64,000 bases of DNA from Methanofollis fontis (GTDB taxonomy: Archaea; Halobacteriota; Methanomicrobia; Methanomicrobiales; Methanofollaceae): NCBI RefSeq assembly GCF_004297185.1, contig NZ_PGCL01000001.1:558001-622000 (forward strand), written 5' to 3'. Position 1 is the stretch's first letter. The number at the start of each line of letters is the position of its first letter. This document shows, one piece after another, positions 8,588-16,530 of the stretch. The position numbers were made by a program, and so were the translations under genes. The notes below the pieces were generated by a model, which saw only the letters and a program-made list of their open reading frames with translations, had not been told where the DNA came from and searched no databases.

Positions 8588-9790
8588 CTACCGGATCACC
8601 GTCCGGTCCTTCAGTGTCCCCTCGACAAGGGAGTGCGGGCCGATGAGCGAGTAACTCCCGATGACGCTTCCGACATTCACCGAACAGTTGATCCCGAAGA
8701 GGACGTGGTCGCCGATGATCGCCCCGAACTTCCGTCTCCCGGTTGATTTGCCGTTGATCCGGATGGTGCCGTGGTCGTGCCTGAGGTTTGCGACCTTGGT
8801 GCCGGCCCCGAAGTTGCAATAACTCCCGATCACCGAATCGCCGATATAGTTGAAGTGCGGGATCTTCGTCTCCGGAAAGATGATGGAGTTCTTGATCTCC
8901 ACCGAGTGGCCGATATGGCAGCGGTCCCCGATCGCCGTTGAGCCCCTGATATAGGCGTGCGGCCCGATCATGGCGCCCTCGCCGATGATGCAGTCGCCCT
9001 CGATGTAGGTGCCGGCCTTCACGACCGAATCTTTTCCGACGATGAGTTTGCCATGGACCACGACGCCCTCCTCGACCGTCCCCAGGATCTCCGGCTCCAT
9101 ACCGTCCATCAGGGTGGCGTTTGCGTCCAGGAGGTCCCAGGGGGCGCCGACGTCCATCCAGAGGGAGAGGGTGTATGCCGAGAGGCGCCCCTCGGCGATA
9201 TAATCGTCAAGGGCGTCGGTGAGTTCGTATTCGCCCCGTCCGGAGAGGGGCACCCGTTCAAGCCGCTCGTAGATCTCGGGCTCGAAGAGATAGACGCCGG
9301 CGTTTATCAGGTTGCTCTTCGGCTGCGGCGATTTCTCCTCGAGGCCGGTGATCCGCTCCCCTTCGACCGTCACCACCCCGAAGTCCTGCGGGTGGTCGGA
9401 CTCGTGGACGCCCATGCAGGGCGCCGGAGTGGCGGCGAGCGCCCGCAGGTCCTCGGCTCCGACGATCATGTCGCCGTTGAGCATCAGGAAGCGTTCGCTG
9501 ACCAGACCTTTTGTGGTCCTGAGGGCGTCTGCGGTGCCGAGCTGCCGGCGCTGGACGACATAGCGGATCGAAACGCCCAGGCGGGCGCCGTCGCCGAACC
9601 ACTCGCGCACCTCCCGTTCGCCATAGCCGACGACCAGCACGATGGACGTGATCCCGGCATCGCGGACGGCACAGATCAGGTGTTCGAGCATCGGGCTGTT
9701 TGCGAGCGGGAGCATCACCTTCGGGCGGGCTGCGGTGAGGGGCCGCATCCGGGTGCCCTCCCCTGCCGCCAGGATGACGGCCTCCATCAT
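8588..9790 (-). CDS. GlmU-like sugar-1-phosphate nucleotidylyltransferase/acetyltransferase, copy 2
   Basis: A 400-residue paralogue of the next gene. The nucleotidyltransferase domain (about 1-230) begins MMEAVILAAGEGTRMRPLT and has LMLNGDMIVG and VGAPWDLLDAN. The beta-helix domain (about 240-400) ends with a His/Asn-rich region, SIIFPETKIPHFNYIGDS and NFGAGTKVANLRHDHG, resembling the acetyltransferase active site of bacterial GlmU. Copy 1 lacks this region, so copy 2 is the better candidate for the glucosamine-1-P acetyltransferase step. The start ATG at 9790 overlaps the glmM stop as ATGA. The open frame continues upstream to 10174 only as a shadow of glmM. Confidence 0.88.
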   Translation of the reverse strand: MMEAVILAAGEGTRMRPLTAARPKVMLPLANSPMLEHLICAVRDAGITSIVLVVGYGEREVREWFGDGARLGVSIRYVVQRRQLGTADALRTTKGLVSERFLMLNGDMIVGAEDLRALAATPAPCMGVHESDHPQDFGVVTVEGERITGLEEKSPQPKSNLINAGVYLFEPEIYERLERVPLSGRGEYELTDALDDYIAEGRLSAYTLSLWMDVGAPWDLLDANATLMDGMEPEILGTVEEGVVVHGKLIVGKDSVVKAGTYIEGDCIIGEGAMIGPHAYIRGSTAIGDRCHIGHSVEIKNSIIFPETKIPHFNYIGDSVIGSYCNFGAGTKVANLRHDHGTIRINGKSTGRRKFGAIIGDHVLFGINCSVNVGSVIGSYSLIGPHSLVEGTLKDRTVIR

Positions 9791-11043
9791 GCCTCCTCCC
9801 GGCGTGCACGACTCAGGAGGGCCCGCCCCTCTTCCATCATCCGCTGTGCGGCGGCGGCGTCGCGCCCCTCCGCGGTGAAGCGCACCTTGGGTTCGGTTCC
9901 ACTCGCCCGTATCAGGCACCAGCCGTCCTCCTCCTGAATGCGGACGCCGTCGGTCGGGACATCGGCGCCGAGGGCCGTGACTGCCGCCCGTGCATCCGGG
10001 ATCCGGATCGACTCCCTCAGGATCGGGTAGGAGGGCATGCCGTCGATCTCGGCGGCGATGTCCCATTCGCCGGCGATCTCCGTGAGAAGCGCTGCGGCGT
10101 AGATGCCGTCCGGGCAGAGGGAATGTTTCGGGAACATCCATGCTCCTGATGGTTCGCCGCCGAAATCGCCCCATTTCAGGAGTTCTTCGGAAACATAGGT
10201 GTCGCCGACCGGTGTGCGGTGCACCTCGGCCACCTCCTCGATCGCCATCGAGGCATCGGCGGTGGTGACCACCCGGTCGGCGCCGAGATAGCGGGCGAAG
10301 AGCATGAGCAGGTGGTCCCCACCGATGTACCGCCCCCTGTTGTCGAAGGCCATCATCCGGTCTGCATCGCCGTCGTGGACGATGCCGAGTGCCGCCCCCC
10401 GCTTCCTGACCATTGCGGGCATGTAGGGCAGGTGCGCCTCGAGGGGCTCTGAGGGACGGATGAACTTCCCCTGTGTGTGTGCATTCAGGCAGAGGGCCGG
10501 TACCCCGGCACCGGCGAGAAGGGACGGGGTGATCACACTGCCGGCGCCGTTCCCGCAGTCCACGACGACACCGAGCCCTTCAGGAGGCGTGACGCTCTGG
10601 AGAATTGCGGCGGTGTGGAGGGATATGGCGTCGATCCCTCGAATGGTGCCCTGCTCCCGCCACCCCTGCCAGTGGTCGGCGTCGATCGCCTCCTCCATCT
10701 CCCGCTGCTGGACGGAGGTGAAGGAGGAGCCATCCGGGTTGAGGAGTTTGATCCCATTGTACTCCTCGGGGTTGTGCGAGGCCGTGATCATCGCCCCGAA
10801 GCCGTGCTCCCGGGCGGCGCAGGCAACGGTCGGTGTGGGTGCAATCCCGCAGCGGTAGACATCTGCGCCTGCTGAGAGGATGCCGGCCGCCACCGCATCG
10901 GCAAGAAGCGGGCCGGTGGTGCGGGCGTCCATACCGACCACCGCCGATCCCGCGCCGGCAGCGGCGGCAGCACCGACCCGCACGGCGAGATCGGCAAACG
11001 ATCCCGTATACTCTCTCCTGATCCCTGAAGAGCCGAAAAGCAT
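9787..11043 (-). CDS. glmM: Phosphoglucosamine mutase
   Basis: A 418-residue alpha-D-phosphohexomutase converting glucosamine-6-P to glucosamine-1-P. The phosphoserine loop TASHNP is at 87-92 (Ser89), the Mg2+ loop DGDADR at 224-229, the sugar-recognition loop is GGEPSGAW, and the C-terminal phosphate-binding loop is RASGTEPKVR. Length is normal for archaeal GlmM, slightly short of the 445-455 of bacteria. It heads the gene run glmM-glmU-glmU-glmS, 55 bp after the previous gene, and the following start overlaps its stop. A related archaeal phosphomannomutase cannot be excluded by motif alone, but the context strongly favours GlmM. Confidence 0.9.
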   Translation of the reverse strand: MLFGSSGIRREYTGSFADLAVRVGAAAAAGAGSAVVGMDARTTGPLLADAVAAGILSAGADVYRCGIAPTPTVACAAREHGFGAMITASHNPEEYNGIKLLNPDGSSFTSVQQREMEEAIDADHWQGWREQGTIRGIDAISLHTAAILQSVTPPEGLGVVVDCGNGAGSVITPSLLAGAGVPALCLNAHTQGKFIRPSEPLEAHLPYMPAMVRKRGAALGIVHDGDADRMMAFDNRGRYIGGDHLLMLFARYLGADRVVTTADASMAIEEVAEVHRTPVGDTYVSEELLKWGDFGGEPSGAWMFPKHSLCPDGIYAAALLTEIAGEWDIAAEIDGMPSYPILRESIRIPDARAAVTALGADVPTDGVRIQEEDGWCLIRASGTEPKVRFTAEGRDAAAAQRMMEEGRALLSRARREEA

Positions 11044-11098
11044 GGGTGGTACTGCACCCTCACAGAATATGAGGTTTGGGGATTTGGGCAGCCCCGTT

Positions 11099-11704
11099 TC
11101 AGTGGCCGTACGGGCACCAGTGCTCGTGTTTGAGCAGGGCTGCGACGCCGGCCGTCGATGGGCCCAGGAAGATTACCCGTCGGTCCTGGAGGGCGCCCTC
11201 GACGGCGGCAAGGGCGTCGGCCTCGATCAGGCCGGGACCGGTGACGAGCACCACATCGGCCGCGGCCGGGTCGTCGGTGTAGGCGATCCCCGCATCCTCG
11301 GGGAGGGTGCGGCTGGACCCGGCCACGAACGCCGTCTTCCCCCGGAGTTCTGCTGCAAGGGCCTGTTTGCATCGGGTGTGATCGGTCTCGGTGCAGGCGT
11401 TCAGCCGTCTGTTGATACAAAAAAAGCCGCTGACGGCGTTTATGATGGCGCAGGCGGCGCTCCGCTCTATTGGACGTTCGAGTGGTGCCCCGAACATAAA
11501 CGAAACCTTCGTGCACGCCTGAATTGGTTCAGGCGTCACCACATGGGCGCGCCGGTCGCCGAACCGCGCCTCGATGCAGACCCCGCGGGGGTACTGGCAG
11601 AGCGGGATGGTGGTGGAGCGCGAGAGCGAAACCGCCCCCTCCTCGCACCCGGAATGCTCCACCGTCTCTTCGAGTTTTTTAACTGCTGTTGCGATCAGGT
11701 TCAT
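11099..11704 (-). CDS. Conserved protein with a DUF364-like C-terminal half, function unknown
   Basis: A 201-residue soluble protein. It has many cysteines in the first two thirds (near residues 20, 37, 44, 63, 84, 96, 103 and 110) and ends CPYGH. The C-terminal part (about 120-195) has a Rossmann-like pattern: AFVAGSSRTLP, ADVVLVTGPGLIEADAL and VIFLGPSTAGVAALL. This resembles the putative heavy-metal chelation domain DUF364 (PF04016), but the family call is made by eye and is tentative. It is the last gene of the suf-pcm-cyclase operon, 4 bases after the cyclase. A role linked to metal or Fe-S handling is only suggested by that context. Confidence 0.6.
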   Translation of the reverse strand: MNLIATAVKKLEETVEHSGCEEGAVSLSRSTTIPLCQYPRGVCIEARFGDRRAHVVTPEPIQACTKVSFMFGAPLERPIERSAACAIINAVSGFFCINRRLNACTETDHTRCKQALAAELRGKTAFVAGSSRTLPEDAGIAYTDDPAAADVVLVTGPGLIEADALAAVEGALQDRRVIFLGPSTAGVAALLKHEHWCPYGH

Positions 11705-11708
11705 GGGG

Positions 11709-12323
11709 TCACCTCACGTGCGGTCCCCGGTCGGTGAGGATCACCCTGGCCGGAGAACCGTCCAGCCCTTTCAGACGGAGTGGGAGTGCGGTCATCATAT
11801 ACTCTCCCTCCGGGACGGCCGAGAGGTCGAGGAGTTCGATGATGGCGATATCCTCGTCCAGCAGGCTACGGTGCACGCTGCCGTCGCCCTCAAAACCCTC
11901 GATCGAGGGTGAATCGATGCCGACGCAGACGATCCCCGCCTCGACCAGGAAGGCCGCCGCTGCGGGGGTGAGGTGGGGGAAGTCGGGGCTGAACGTCTTT
12001 TCCCCGGAGAAACGGGTCTTCAGGAGGATGCGGCTTGCCCCCTCCACCCGGCCGCGGAGGTCTGCTACATCGATCGATCTGACGGTGCCGAGGTCCACGA
12101 CCCGGCAGGGGCCGATGAGGCGGTCAGGATCGATCCGGTCCACCGTGCGCTCGTCCTTGAGATAGTGGGACGGGGCGTCGATATGGGTGCCGGTATGGGT
12201 CGAGAGGGAGAGGAGGGTGAGCAGGTAGGCGCCATGGTCCTCGGTCGTGAATGCCGGGGGGGGATCGCCGCCCGGAAAGATCAGGATATTCTCGGAGAGT
12301 TCTCTGGTAACGTCAAAATACAT
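11709..12323 (-). CDS. Cyclase/kynurenine formamidase family metal-dependent hydrolase
   Basis: A 204-residue protein of the cyclase family (PF04199). The metal-binding motif HTGTHIDAPSHY lies near residues 42-53, and a late conserved region reads GIDSPSIEGFEGDGSVHRSLL. Family members hydrolyse N-formylkynurenine or related amides and cyclic compounds with Zn2+ or Mn2+. The archaeal substrate is not established. It starts 3 bases after the pcm stop and ends 4 bases before the next start, so it is firmly inside the suf-pcm operon. The pairing with Pcm could mean a role in metabolite or protein repair, but this is inference. Confidence 0.85.
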   Translation of the reverse strand: MYFDVTRELSENILIFPGGDPPPAFTTEDHGAYLLTLLSLSTHTGTHIDAPSHYLKDERTVDRIDPDRLIGPCRVVDLGTVRSIDVADLRGRVEGASRILLKTRFSGEKTFSPDFPHLTPAAAAFLVEAGIVCVGIDSPSIEGFEGDGSVHRSLLDEDIAIIELLDLSAVPEGEYMMTALPLRLKGLDGSPARVILTDRGPHVR

Positions 12324-12326
12324 GGT

Positions 12327-12974
12327 TCAATCCTCCCAGCCGTATTCGCCGATGAGGGGGACGAAGACCACGCCCCCCCAGGATTCCTGTTTGATATCGG
12401 TTCCGTGCCGGGTGTAGCGCATCAGGTACTGGAGGTCACGCCCCCCCACCGGCGCCACGAGGCGCCCGCCGTCGGCGAGCTGCTCGAAGAGGGGGTCGGG
12501 GACGGACGGGGTGGCGGCGGTGACGATGATGCCGTCGAAGGGCGCCCGGTCGGGGAGGCCAAGGGTGCCGTTGGCGACGACCACATGGACGTTCTCCACG
12601 CCGGCGGCCCGGAGGTTTTCTCTGGCCTGCGCCGCCACCGCCGGGATGCGCTCGATGCTCCAGACCTCATCGGCAAGACGGGCGAGGACTGCCGCCCCAT
12701 AGCCGCTCCCGGTCCCGATCTCCAGCACCCGGTCGCCGGGGCCGATGGCGAGGAGTTCGGTCATCACCGCCACGATATAAGGCTGCGAGATCGTCTGCCC
12801 CTCCCCGATCGGGAGGGGATGGTCGCCGTAGGCGACGTTTTGCAGGTCGGGCGGGACGAAGAGGTGGCGGGGCACCGCCTCCATGGCGGTGAGCACCCTC
12901 TCGTCCGAGACGCCGCGGTCCCGGATCTGGTGCTCCACCATGCGGTGCCGTTCAATCCTCTCGTCCCGTTTCAT
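12327..12974 (-). CDS. pcm: Protein-L-isoaspartate O-methyltransferase
   Basis: A 215-residue class I SAM-dependent methyltransferase that repairs isoaspartyl residues in aged proteins. The SAM-binding loop EIGTGSGYG is at residues 85-93, preceded by the PCMT signature GEGQTISQPYIVA (57-69). LFVPPDLQNVAYGDHPLPIG near residues 39-56 is also typical. Length matches the archaeal enzyme. It lies 4 bases after sufB and 3 bases before the cyclase gene. The start ATG at 12974 gives the usual MKRDERIERHRMVEHQI N-terminus. Confidence 0.93.
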   Translation of the reverse strand: MKRDERIERHRMVEHQIRDRGVSDERVLTAMEAVPRHLFVPPDLQNVAYGDHPLPIGEGQTISQPYIVAVMTELLAIGPGDRVLEIGTGSGYGAAVLARLADEVWSIERIPAVAAQARENLRAAGVENVHVVVANGTLGLPDRAPFDGIIVTAATPSVPDPLFEQLADGGRLVAPVGGRDLQYLMRYTRHGTDIKQESWGGVVFVPLIGEYGWED

Positions 12975-12978
12975 CGGT

Positions 12979-14076
12979 TCAGAACCCTGACTCGGCGGCG
13001 TCGATCGCCGCGTCGATCTGCTTCTGGAGGACCGCTGGCAGTCCCTCGATCCGCACGTCCAGGAAGCCCCGGATGATTGTGGCCGTCGCCTCCTCCTCGT
13101 CCAGCCCGCGGGCCATCAGGTACTCGATCTCGTCGCGGGCGATCTTGCCGACCGCCGCCTCGTGCGAGAGGTCGGTGCCGGTGACCCGGCCCTCGATCTC
13201 CGGGATGGCGTGGATGATGCCGTCCTTCAGGATCAGCCCCTTGCACTCGATGTGCCCCTTCGTCTCGGCCGTCTCACCGAGCACATGGCCGCGGGAGATG
13301 ACCGTCCCGCCGCTGGTGATGGCGCGGGTGATCAGTTCGGCGCTGCTCCCCCTGCCGTGCAGGATGGCGCGTGAGCCCAGGTCGAAGTGCGATCCCGGTT
13401 TTGCCACCACGATCGAGGAAAATCGCCCGACAGCGTTCTCCTTCAGCGTCACCTGCGGGTACATCTGGATCCGCGAGACGGGCTGCATGCAGACGTAATT
13501 GGATATGAAGACGCCGTTCTCCTCGACGACGGTCGCCGTCCTGGGGAAGACCGAGACGTTGGGGTTCCAGTTGTGGATCATCGTCGAGGTGATCCGGGCG
13601 TCCTTGCCGACGTAGATCTCGGTGACGCCGAGATGCGATCCGCTCTTCGCTCCGCCGGCACTGGCGCACCCGGAGATCACATGGAGTTCGGCGCCCTCCT
13701 CGGCGATCATGATGTTGTGAACGGTCTGGACCGGTTCGCCGGCCATATACAGGCAGGCCTGCACCGGATAGACGGTGCGGGTGCCCTCATGGGCGATGAC
13801 GACGACGCCCTTCGGGTGCTCCTGTCCGGCAACGAACTCGGTATATTTGTCCTTGTCCTTTGGCACCGCATTCCAGTAGCGCTCTTCCAGCCAGTCGTAG
13901 CGTTTCAGGGCGTCTTCGATGGCGAGCACCTCCACGCCCTCGGCCGAGCAGGTGGTCTGGAGGATCTCCTGGTCCATCTGGAAGAAACTACCGCAGCGGT
14001 TCTCCAGCCCGACTTCAAGCCCGGTCTGGGTGAGGCGTTCCTGCTCCTCTTCGGGCAGTTCGTAAAACTCGTTCAT
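12979..14076 (-). CDS. sufB: SufB/SufD family Fe-S cluster assembly scaffold protein
   Basis: A 365-residue SufBD-family protein that forms the beta-helical scaffold on which the SufC ATPase drives Fe-S cluster assembly. Recognisable regions are MIAEEGAELHVISGCAS, MIHNWN and the C-terminal SHEAAVGKIARDEIEYLMAR, where SHEAAVG is the SufB/D hallmark. Archaeal methanogens usually carry one SufB-like protein with SufC and no SufD, SufS or SufE, as here. The start is set at 14076, where ATG overlaps the sufC stop as ATGA; upstream Met codons at 14088 and 14097 lie inside sufC. At 365 residues it is shorter than bacterial SufB (about 480). Confidence 0.92.
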   Translation of the reverse strand: MNEFYELPEEEQERLTQTGLEVGLENRCGSFFQMDQEILQTTCSAEGVEVLAIEDALKRYDWLEERYWNAVPKDKDKYTEFVAGQEHPKGVVVIAHEGTRTVYPVQACLYMAGEPVQTVHNIMIAEEGAELHVISGCASAGGAKSGSHLGVTEIYVGKDARITSTMIHNWNPNVSVFPRTATVVEENGVFISNYVCMQPVSRIQMYPQVTLKENAVGRFSSIVVAKPGSHFDLGSRAILHGRGSSAELITRAITSGGTVISRGHVLGETAETKGHIECKGLILKDGIIHAIPEIEGRVTGTDLSHEAAVGKIARDEIEYLMARGLDEEEATATIIRGFLDVRIEGLPAVLQKQIDAAIDAAESGF

Positions 14077-14804
14077 ATCTGCTGGCATGCAAGACACTCC
14101 CTGTATCCCTTCTCCTTGATCACGCTCAGAATTTCGCGGGGGTTGCCGTGGCAGCGGATGGTGCCGTCGATCATCACATGCCCGAAGTCGGCCTCCAGAT
14201 AGTTGAGGATATAGCCGGTATGGGTGATGATCAGCCCGCTCTTCTGCCGGTTGACGATGTGCTGGTCTTTCTGGAGGAGTTTCGCGATGGATTCGCCCAT
14301 CAGCGAGATGTTCTCGAGGTCCACGCCGCTTTCCGGTTCGTCGAGCATGACGAAGTCGGGGCGCTGGACCATCAATTGCAGCACCTCGCTGCGTTTGATC
14401 TCGCCGCCGGAGAAGCCCTGGTTGATGTCGCGCTCTAAAAAGCCCTCCATGTTCACCAGGCGGGCATGCGCCGGGATGTCCCCGGTCTTTCCGCCGGCGA
14501 CGGCCGTGAGGAGCTTGCCGAGTTTGAGCCCCGCGATCGTCGGCGGGCGCTGGAAGAGCATGCCGATGCCCAGCTCAGCCCGTTCATGGATGGGCAGGTG
14601 CGTGATGTCCTCTCCTTTGAAGGTGATCCGGCCGCCGGTGACCTCGTAGTTGCCAAACCCCATGATGGTCATCAGCAGGGTGCTCTTGCCCGATCCGTTG
14701 GGGCCCATAAGCACATGCGTCTCGCCGTCATTGATCCGCAGATCGATGTCGTGGAGCACCTCGCGGCCGCCGACCCTGACCCTCAGTTTCTCGATTGTAA
14801 GCAT
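14073..14804 (-). CDS. sufC: Fe-S cluster assembly ATPase SufC
   Basis: A 243-residue ABC-class ATPase. Walker A GPNGSGKST is at 34-42, followed by the Q-loop FQRPP, the signature FSGGEIKRSEVLQL with the SufC-type SGGE, Walker B FVMLDEPESGVD and the switch His in IITHTG. It has no membrane partner and is followed by the SufB scaffold, so it is the SUF ATPase rather than a transporter. It is the first gene of a five-gene minus-strand operon; the next start overlaps its stop. The upstream 14805-14963 region carries a TATA element and two inverted repeats suited to regulation. Confidence 0.95.
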   Translation of the reverse strand: MLTIEKLRVRVGGREVLHDIDLRINDGETHVLMGPNGSGKSTLLMTIMGFGNYEVTGGRITFKGEDITHLPIHERAELGIGMLFQRPPTIAGLKLGKLLTAVAGGKTGDIPAHARLVNMEGFLERDINQGFSGGEIKRSEVLQLMVQRPDFVMLDEPESGVDLENISLMGESIAKLLQKDQHIVNRQKSGLIITHTGYILNYLEADFGHVMIDGTIRCHGNPREILSVIKEKGYRECLACQQI

Positions 14805-14902
14805 TGATATCCTCCAGGATGATATGGCCCGCCCATTGCCCCCCTGATGGCGCCTGCCCGGTCTGGTGGTGAGCGCAATCGGCGTTGAGGACGGTGCGGG
14901 AA

Positions 14903-14963
14903 AACCGTTTCAATGTGAACGGTTCGGTGTATCCGCTATATATGAACGCGTGGTGTTAAACAC
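14903..14963 (-). promoter_or_regulatory. suf operon promoter with two inverted repeats
   Basis: Three elements can be seen. A minus-strand TATA box TTCATATATAG lies around 14936-14946. A perfect 7-bp inverted repeat, AACCGTT (14903-14909) and AACGGTT (14918-14924), covers the expected transcription start. A perfect 5-bp repeat around one base, GTGTT-A-AACAC (14953-14963), lies just upstream of the TATA box. Such placement would suit a repressor at the first repeat and an activator or repressor at the second. The binding proteins are unknown. Confidence 0.5.
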
Positions 14964-15148
14964 TTGTCGGAAATGGTATTCTGCGGCTCCGGGTGCCGGT
15001 TTTTTCCTGAAGAAATCTCTCCCATTCTGGCCTTAAATTGCATTCTTTGTCTGGAGCGTGTGGGAACGGCCACCCGACGGCAGGTGCCGGAACACTTTCA
15101 CACCGCCCCCGGCTCCGGTAGATATACCCCCGCGTTCATTCTCTGAAC

Positions 15149-15307
15149 ATGGAAGATACAACCTTCTCTGCCATTGCAGAACGCGCCCGAACCTATCCTG
15201 TGGTGCTCAGAAAAAGCCAGATGTCGAAGGTCACCTATATGGCGAGGCCGCACCATGCAGAGCGGCGGTCGTGCCCGGCGCCGCTCCCCTGCATGATCTG
15301 CGTGTGA
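15149..15307 (+). CDS. Possible small Cys-containing protein (52 aa), unrecognised
   Basis: An ATG frame of 52 residues, MEDTTFSAIAERARTYPVVL onwards, ending with three cysteines in its last 11 residues (SCPAPLPCMICV). A TATA-like GATATACC lies at 15121-15128, about 26 bp before the ATG, the spacing expected of a leaderless archaeal mRNA. There is no ribosome site. It ends exactly where the convergent transglutaminase-like gene ends (15308). No homologue is recognised. The frame may be chance, since the region is GC-rich and long open frames are common here. Confidence 0.3.
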   Translation: MEDTTFSAIAERARTYPVVLRKSQMSKVTYMARPHHAERRSCPAPLPCMICV

Positions 15308-16468
15308 TCAGGGCTGGAGGGGGTTGGAGCGGAGCCACTCATAGGTGCCCTGCCGGTCATAGCGGTGCCCTACAATATAGTTGTAGATCCTCACCGCCCG
15401 GTCGTAGTATGCAGCCTCGGTTCCGTATGTGCCGAGGTCCTGGTTATATGCCGCAACCTGACTGTTGTATCCTGGAACAAGGGTGTTGTAGCGAACGGTC
15501 TGTCCTGATGAGAGCAGAGATTCGATCTCCTCGCGTTCCTTCCTGAGGCGCTCTTCGGCCGCCTGCAGTCTCGCCGAGTGTTCGGCCACGCCCGGGCCGA
15601 CCTCCTCGATCACCGCCCGCGCCTCCATCTCTCGCTCGATGATAGATGCCGTCTGCGATCCGGCACCATAGGTGGTGTTGCCCTCGCCGATCCGGATCAC
15701 CAGGGGTTCGCCGGTCAGGTGAACCCCGTCTGCCAGGTTTTCCGGGACGTCCCCGACAAAATTGAATGCGGTCGTCTCGATATAGGCGTAGCCGGTCGAT
15801 CCGTAACTGTTCTCCTTGCTCCTGACGCCGACGGCCATGTGGGCATCGGCAAGAAAGTCCAGCAGGGCGACGTCGTAGCCGGCCCGTGTGAGCAGGGCGG
15901 CCAGCAGGAGGCTCTTGTCGTCGCAGTCGCCGGTCCGTTCGGTGATCGTCTCCACCGGGAACTTCGGGGGTGCACCCTCGGGATGGGTCTCATAGGGGAT
16001 GGACTGGACGAATGCGGTGATCATCTCCAGGTAGCGGTCGGAATCGAGGGCCTGTTCATCTCTGATCCCTGAGAAGGCGGAGAGCAATCCGCTGTAGAGG
16101 CTCTCCTGGTGTGGATCGTCGATGAACGCACGGTAATACCCTGGCATCCATTCTTCGTCCGGGATATCCCCATAGAGGATGGCGCTCTTTGAACCGGTCC
16201 GCGCCCCGCTGTAGACGGTGACGTCCACCGGCATGCGGAGGCGGTAGCGGATCTCCTCGAAGGGGAAGATAAACTCTGATTCCTCGGTCCCGCCGTCCGT
16301 GGCGATCGGCGTGATGGACGGGTAGATCGCCATCGGCCTGATGAAGGAAACGATCCCGGATGCTACAAGAACCCCGGTGAAGAGGAGGGTGATCACGATG
16401 ACGGTGGCGATTACATGCCTGTTTGCAAAAAAATGCTTGTTTCCTTTGGGGATGTCCGGTTCGGACAT
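15308..16468 (-). CDS. Membrane-anchored transglutaminase-like protein
   Basis: A 386-residue protein with a cytoplasmic N-terminus, one membrane segment at about 19-42 and an extracytoplasmic transglutaminase-like domain at about 150-250. The papain-type triad is visible as Cys in ERTGDCDDKSLL, His in ADAHMAVGV and the acidic residue in YAYIETTAF. The C-terminal 130 residues are helical and charged (ERLRKEREEIESLLSSG), probably a coiled coil, then Tyr-rich. In archaea such proteins are thought to act as surface proteases or cross-linkers; the substrate is unknown. A minus-strand TATATATAAG lies at about 16531-16541, overlapping the end of the HAD gene. Another transglutaminase-like gene begins at 63718. 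Confidence 0.8.
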   Translation of the reverse strand: MSEPDIPKGNKHFFANRHVIATVIVITLLFTGVLVASGIVSFIRPMAIYPSITPIATDGGTEESEFIFPFEEIRYRLRMPVDVTVYSGARTGSKSAILYGDIPDEEWMPGYYRAFIDDPHQESLYSGLLSAFSGIRDEQALDSDRYLEMITAFVQSIPYETHPEGAPPKFPVETITERTGDCDDKSLLLAALLTRAGYDVALLDFLADAHMAVGVRSKENSYGSTGYAYIETTAFNFVGDVPENLADGVHLTGEPLVIRIGEGNTTYGAGSQTASIIEREMEARAVIEEVGPGVAEHSARLQAAEERLRKEREEIESLLSSGQTVRYNTLVPGYNSQVAAYNQDLGTYGTEAAYYDRAVRIYNYIVGHRYDRQGTYEWLRSNPLQP

Positions 16469-16530
16469 CCGGTCCCTCTGCTCCCTGATCCTGATCCCCC
16501 CGCTCTCGATGTGGCGATATTCTGATCCCC

